Assembly (NCBI GenBank): GCA_937893485.1
Contig: CALBJL010000195.1
Location: 1-6,556 of the forward strand
Length of the DNA: 6,556 bases
Source of the DNA: an uncultured bacterium
Lineage (GTDB): Bacteria > Bacillota > Clostridia > Lachnospirales > Lachnospiraceae
Direction of reading: 5' to 3'
Shown here: positions 2,639 to 6,556 of the stretch, piece by piece
How the letters are laid out: each line of letters opens with the position of its first letter
Position numbering within the stretch: the first letter of the stretch is position 1
Program-made: the position numbers and the translations under genes
Notes under the pieces: model-generated
The model's database searches: none
Told to the model about the DNA's origin: nothing
What the model saw: the letters and a program-made list of their open reading frames with translations, nothing else

Positions 2639-5266
2639 ATGAAAGAACAGAAGTATTGGACACAGTCCGGGGATGATCTGCGGCAGATGTTCCATGTAAC
2701 AGAGGCTGGTTTGTCCGCCGCGGAGGTAGAACAAATCAGGAGTCAAAAAGGTGAAAATATATTGCAGGAGGGAAAGAAAAAGAGTACCCTGCAGGTATTT
2801 TTCAGCCAGTTTGCAGATTTACTGGTGATCATTCTTGTGATTGCCGCGATTATTTCTATGTTTTCCGGAAATGTTGAGAGCACCATTGTTATTTTCGCAG
2901 TTCTTATCATGAATGCGGTGCTTGGTACGGTGCAGCATGTCAAGGCACAGAAATCATTGGAGAGCTTAAAACAGCTCTCATCCCCAAATGCAAAGGTAAT
3001 ACGAGATGGAATCAGGCAGGAGATTCCGTCCAGAGAGGTCGTGCCGGGAGATATCGTTATGTTAGAAGCGGGCGATATGATTGTGGCAGATGGCAGAATC
3101 CTGAATAATTATTCCCTGCAGGTAAACGAAAGCTCTCTGACAGGAGAATCGACAAACGTTGAAAAGCAGGATGGCATCCTGGAAGCTGATGCGCCACTGG
3201 CAGATCGGAAAAATATGGTGTATTCAGGAAGTCTGGTAACGTATGGACGTGCGGAGGTGCTTGTCACAGCGACAGGAATGGAGACGGAGCTTGGCAAAAT
3301 CGCAGGACTGATGAACGCATCAAAGGAGCGCAAGACACCGTTGCAGGAAAGTCTGGATAAATTCAGTGGTAGACTGGCGGTATTTATTATGATTGTCTGT
3401 GCTGTGGTGTTTGGACTGTGTCTGTACAGGAAAATGCCAATGCTTGACTCATTGATGTTTGCGGTGGCACTCGCGGTTGCGGCAATTCCGGAGGCACTCA
3501 GCTCCATCGTCACGATCGTGCAGGCGTTTGGCACACAGAAAATGGCGAGACAAAATGCAATTATCAAGGATTTAAAGGCAGTGGAGAGTCTGGGCTGTGT
3601 ATCTGTCATTTGTTCAGATAAGACAGGAACGCTTACCCAGAATAAAATGACCGTGCAGGATGTCTATGTAAATGGCGTGGAGTTAAAACCGGAGCATCTG
3701 GATGTCTGTGAAACAACCCACCGGTATCTGTTGTATGATGCGGTTCTCACCAATGATTCGTCCATTGTGGATGGAAAAGGTATTGGAGATCCGACAGAAT
3801 ACGCATTGCTGGAGATGTTTCACCGGATATCTGTGCCGGAAGACTCCTTCTTTGCAAAAGCCGGACGGAAGGAAGAGGTCGTGCGGCAAATGATGACGCG
3901 GATCGAAGAGGTGCCGTTTGATTCGGATCGCAAGCTGATGAGTACAAAATATAGTCTGCATGGAGTGCCGACCATACTTACAAAAGGTGCGGTTGATGTG
4001 TTGCTCGATCGGTGTGAGAGTGTTCGTTATGGGGAAGAAATCCGTCCGATGTCGGCAGCAGAAAGAGATAAAATCAAAAGACAGAATCAGCTATTTTCAG
4101 AAAAGGGTCTGCGTGTTCTGGCGTTTGCATACAAGGAAAGCGATGAAGTCTTAAATGTGGATACAGAATATGGTTTTACGTTTCTCGGACTGATCTCCAT
4201 GGTTGATCCGCCGCGTCCGGAGTCAGTACAGGCGGTTGCAGACGCAAAACGAGCTGGAATCAAAACGGTCATGATTACAGGCGATCACAAGGTGACAGCA
4301 GTCGCCATTGCTCAAAAGATTGGAATATACACGGAGGGGGATCTCGCACTGACAGGGGCAGAGCTGGATGCGTTGACAGATGAGGAGCTTGACAAAGAGA
4401 TCACAAATATCTCCGTGTATGCGCGTGTTTCGCCGGAGAACAAAATCCGTATCGTGGAGGCATGGCAGCGAAAAGGTAATATTGTATCGATGACCGGAGA
4501 TGGTGTAAATGACGCTCCGGCATTAAAGAAAGCGGATATCGGTGTAGCGATGGGAATTACCGGAACAGAGGTATCGAAGGATGCCGCGGCAATGATTCTG
4601 TCTGATGATAATTTTGCGACAATCATCAAGGCAGTCGCGAATGGAAGAAATGTATACCGCAATATTAAAAATGCAATTTTGTTTTTGCTTTCCGGAAATA
4701 CGGCAGGAATTTTGGCGGTTCTTTATGCGAGCATTGCCGGGCTTGCGATGCCGTTTGCTCCGGTTCACCTGCTCTTTATTAACCTGCTTACAGACTCACT
4801 TCCTGCTCTTGCAATCGGTATGGAGCCGGCAGACAGCAACCTTCTTTCGCAGAAACCGCGAGATCCGAAGATTGGTATTATGACGAAGGATTTTGTGTGG
4901 AAAATGCTGTTGCAGGGTGGATTGATTGCTATTGCATCTATGACAGCCTACCATATAGGGCTGAAAGAAAGTGCGGCGCTTGCTTCTACAATGGCATTTG
5001 CAACATTGACACTGGCAAGGCTGTTTCATGGATTTAACTGCCGGGGAGAACAGTCTATATTCAAATTAGGATTACGGTCTAACAAGTATAGCATCTATGC
5101 GTTTGCCGCCGGTGGGCTTTTGCTTGCACTTGTTCTGCTGATACCGGGACTGCATACATTGTTTACGGTAGCAGACATACCGGCTGCAAATTATGGCTGG
5201 ATTGTGATACTGGCATTTATACCGACATTGCTGATTCAGTTGGCAAAATGTATCCGGCGTGCATAA
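2639..5266 (+). CDS. P2-type cation-transporting ATPase (probable Mn2+/Ca2+ exporter)
   Basis: 875-residue inner-membrane pump of the PMCA/SPCA-like P2 group, full length for the family. Order: cytosolic N-terminal domain (1-55); M1-M2 (58-98); actuator domain with TGES at 168-171; M3-M4 (245-294) with IPEAL at 283-287; phosphorylation site SDKTGT with acceptor D327; nucleotide-binding domain with KGA at 449-451; hinge motifs DPPR (523-526), TGDH (547-550) and TGDGVNDAP (619-627); then M5-M10 (about 677-870). Ion ligands resemble the single-site pumps: E285 in M4, N687 in M5, N715 and D719 in M6. Glycine 690 occupies the place of the SERCA site I glutamate, so one ion per cycle is expected. 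There are no heavy-metal-binding domains or CPC motif, which argues against a copper or zinc P1B pump. The manganese riboswitch leader supports Mn2+ export as the physiological role, with Ca2+ the main alternative. No partner gene is adjacent. Confidence 0.95.
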   Translation: MKEQKYWTQSGDDLRQMFHVTEAGLSAAEVEQIRSQKGENILQEGKKKSTLQVFFSQFADLLVIILVIAAIISMFSGNVESTIVIFAVLIMNAVLGTVQHVKAQKSLESLKQLSSPNAKVIRDGIRQEIPSREVVPGDIVMLEAGDMIVADGRILNNYSLQVNESSLTGESTNVEKQDGILEADAPLADRKNMVYSGSLVTYGRAEVLVTATGMETELGKIAGLMNASKERKTPLQESLDKFSGRLAVFIMIVCAVVFGLCLYRKMPMLDSLMFAVALAVAAIPEALSSIVTIVQAFGTQKMARQNAIIKDLKAVESLGCVSVICSDKTGTLTQNKMTVQDVYVNGVELKPEHLDVCETTHRYLLYDAVLTNDSSIVDGKGIGDPTEYALLEMFHRISVPEDSFFAKAGRKEEVVRQMMTRIEEVPFDSDRKLMSTKYSLHGVPTILTKGAVDVLLDRCESVRYGEEIRPMSAAERDKIKRQNQLFSEKGLRVLAFAYKESDEVLNVDTEYGFTFLGLISMVDPPRPESVQAVADAKRAGIKTVMITGDHKVTAVAIAQKIGIYTEGDLALTGAELDALTDEELDKEITNISVYARVSPENKIRIVEAWQRKGNIVSMTGDGVNDAPALKKADIGVAMGITGTEVSKDAAAMILSDDNFATIIKAVANGRNVYRNIKNAILFLLSGNTAGILAVLYASIAGLAMPFAPVHLLFINLLTDSLPALAIGMEPADSNLLSQKPRDPKIGIMTKDFVWKMLLQGGLIAIASMTAYHIGLKESAALASTMAFATLTLARLFHGFNCRGEQSIFKLGLRSNKYSIYAFAAGGLLLALVLLIPGLHTLFTVADIPAANYGWIVILAFIPTLLIQLAKCIRRA

Positions 5267-5388
5267 ATAAGGAAAGCCCGTGCCATTATTTGAAAAGCCA
5301 CAGAAAAAGGATAGAAAAAGCGCTGCAAATGTGGTACACTTATGTGAAAATCATGAATTTTAGTGAGTGACAGGTAGGAGCGTAAAAA
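5267..5388 (+). promoter_or_regulatory. Intergenic region with candidate extended -10 promoter for the thioesterase
   Basis: TAGAAA (5312-5317) and TACACT (5335-5340) are 17 bases apart, with TGG at 5332-5334 giving a TGn extension. Transcription would start near 5347, about 40 bases before the gene. I found no clear intrinsic terminator for the ATPase transcript in this gap. The RBS AGGAG is at 5376-5380. Confidence 0.5.
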
Positions 5389-6132
5389 ATGTATTCATTT
5401 CAGACACGTGTTCGCTACAGCGAGTGCAACAACCATCATGAGGCGACACTGACTGCCCTGCTGGACTATTTGCAGGACTGTTGTACCTTTCAATCCGAGG
5501 ATCTCGGTATCGGTCTGGATTTTCTGACCGAAAACCACACGGCATGGATTCTGAGCAGCTGGCAGGTAGATATCCTGCGTTATCCAAAGCTGGGTGAGCA
5601 GCTTGTGATCAGCACATGGCCGTATGAGATGCGGGATTTCTTCGGACTGCGTAATTTTAAGATCGAGGACGCGCAGGGCGAGCTGATTTTAGGTGCGGAT
5701 TCGGTGTGGGTATGTGTGGATACAGACAGCGGAAGACCGATGCGCCCGCTGCCGCAAATGGTTGAGAAATATCTGCCGGAGCCGAAACTCGATATGGAGT
5801 ATCTCGGGAGAAAGCTGCCGCGTCTGCCGCAGGGGGAGGAGCGGACACCGATTCACGTACCGCACTATTTCATAGATACGAATCAGCATGTCAACAATGC
5901 AAAATATATTTTGATCGGCGAGGAATGCCTGCCGGAGAACTTTAAGGTGCACCGGATCTGGGCGGAATACCGCAGACCCGCGGTGCTGGGGGATGTGATC
6001 TGCCCACATGTAACGATAGAGCCGTCCTGCACAGCGGTAGGACTGTGCAATGAGGATGGAGCCGCATATGCCAATCTGCTGTTTTATGAGAAGGCAGGGG
6101 CGCGTGTTTCGATGCAGCGCACAACGGAGTGA
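5389..6132 (+). CDS. Acyl-ACP thioesterase
   Basis: 247-residue cytosolic enzyme of the bacterial acyl-ACP thioesterase family (the Fat-type double-hotdog fold), which hydrolyses acyl-ACP to free fatty acid and ACP. The first hotdog has RVRYSECNNHHEATL (7-21), the long helix TALLDYLQDCC (22-32), and the SSWQVDILRYPKLGE strand region (56-70). The second has the active-site motif D163-x-N165-x-H167-V-N169-N170, and then AEYRRPA (192-198), where E193 corresponds to the acidic residue seen after the catalytic motif in plant FatA/FatB. All expected catalytic residues are present and the length is normal for bacterial members. RBS AGGAG is eight bases before ATG 5389. There are no fatty-acid synthesis genes nearby. 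It probably releases acids for membrane homeostasis or specialised use, and acyl-chain preference cannot be read from the sequence. Confidence 0.93.
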   Translation: MYSFQTRVRYSECNNHHEATLTALLDYLQDCCTFQSEDLGIGLDFLTENHTAWILSSWQVDILRYPKLGEQLVISTWPYEMRDFFGLRNFKIEDAQGELILGADSVWVCVDTDSGRPMRPLPQMVEKYLPEPKLDMEYLGRKLPRLPQGEERTPIHVPHYFIDTNQHVNNAKYILIGEECLPENFKVHRIWAEYRRPAVLGDVICPHVTIEPSCTAVGLCNEDGAAYANLLFYEKAGARVSMQRTTE

Positions 6133-6168
6133 GACAGATAGAAAATCGTTCGGGAGTTAGGAGAAAAA

Positions 6169-6556
6169 ATGAGATTAGGAGAATATCAGACACTGACCAT
6201 TGTAAAACAGGTAGCTTTTGGCGTATATCTGGCGGAGAGCCGTGATGCGAAGGAGAAAGTATTGCTGCCGAAGTCGCAGGTACCGGCAAATGCGGTGCTC
6301 GGAGATTCGATGGAGGTGTTTTTGTACCGTGATTCACAGGACCGCATGATTGCGACCTGTGCAAAGCCGAAGCTGACACTGGGCGGACTGGCAGTATTGA
6401 CCGTGTCGCAGATCGGAAAGATCGGTGCATTTTTGGACTGGGGTCTGGAAAAGGATCTGTTTCTTCCATATAAAGAAATGAACGGAAAGGTGCGTGAGGG
6501 CGACGAGGTGCTCGTGACGCTGTATCTGGACAAGAGCTCCAGACTGTGTGCGAGTA
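6169..6556 (+). CDS. cvfB: CvfB/YitL family S1-domain RNA-binding protein, 5' portion
   Basis: 129 codons are visible from ATG 6169 and the frame is open at the window edge, so the C-terminal half (expected to hold further S1-like domains and a winged-helix domain) is missing. RBS TTAGGAG lies at 6157-6163. The protein begins MRLGEYQTLTIVKQVAFGVYL. Next comes VLLPKSQVP (31-39) and VFLYRDSQDRMIAT (50-63), a first S1-like barrel. A second S1-like stretch has IGKIGAFLDWGLEKDLFLPY (82-101) and EGDEVLVTLYLDKSSRLCAS (110-129). These strings are characteristic of the conserved virulence factor B family (YitL in Bacillus), whose members bind RNA and influence gene expression in staphylococci. The gene lies 36 bases after the thioesterase stop, with no terminator between them, so it is probably co-transcribed with it. 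The functional link to the thioesterase is unclear. Confidence 0.92.
   Translation, partial: MRLGEYQTLTIVKQVAFGVYLAESRDAKEKVLLPKSQVPANAVLGDSMEVFLYRDSQDRMIATCAKPKLTLGGLAVLTVSQIGKIGAFLDWGLEKDLFLPYKEMNGKVREGDEVLVTLYLDKSSRLCAS

Noticed and set aside
2635..2676. Out-of-frame 13-codon ORF starting four bases before the ATPase ATG
   Set aside because: RBS spacing is only four bases and the product is tiny; probably chance.
3109..3609. 166-codon reading frame on the minus strand
   Set aside because: It lies fully antisense to the conserved actuator-to-phosphorylation region of the ATPase, has no RBS of note, and its residue mix is typical of an antisense shadow.
5942..6469. 175-codon reading frame on the minus strand
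   Set aside because: It spans the end of the thioesterase and the start of cvfB in antisense. It is rich in Pro, Ser, Arg and His as expected for an antisense frame of GC-richer DNA, and resembles no family.

Overview
The window looks like chromosomal DNA of a low-to-middling GC Gram-positive gut-type Bacillota, most likely a Lachnospiraceae-like Clostridium. The reasons are the strong AGGAGG-type ribosome binding sites, the CvfB/YitL and bacterial acyl-ACP thioesterase genes, a yybP-ykoY-type leader, and ADP-ribosyltransferase-fold and PH-like genes of kinds common in that group. This placement is inferred; no rRNA or marker gene is present.

Left part (1 to about 2290): an AT-rich accessory block. 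It opens with the last codons of an unidentified gene, then a roughly 200-base gap. Next come a minimal nucleotidyltransferase and a HEPN-type partner (a HEPN/MNT toxin-antitoxin pair with complete GSX10DXD and RX4HXY motifs), a small PH/GRAM-like protein with a GTG start, and a translationally coupled pair. That pair is a DUF3990-like protein with ADP-ribosyltransferase-like motifs and a helical partner resembling DUF3791. A perfect 8-bp inverted repeat lies just upstream of the pair, where an operator would be expected. The block reads as two toxin-antitoxin or defence modules side by side, with a possible accessory protein between them.

Middle part (about 2331 to 5266): base composition becomes more GC-rich. 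A candidate promoter leads into a structured leader with the conserved blocks of the yybP-ykoY manganese riboswitch. A 17-bp intrinsic terminator overlaps the 3' side of the aptamer, and a second 12-bp hairpin follows it. The leader precedes a full-length P2-type cation ATPase (875 aa from the RBS-supported ATG), probably a Mn2+/Ca2+ exporter. The logic would be that Mn2+ stabilises the aptamer, prevents termination and allows expression of the efflux pump.

Right part (5267 to 6556): a candidate extended -10 promoter drives an acyl-ACP thioesterase with the DxNxHVNN active site. The 5' portion of a cvfB-type S1-domain RNA-binding protein follows closely and runs off the end of the window. These look like ordinary core genes.

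No tRNA, rRNA, CRISPR array, insertion sequence or integrase was seen.
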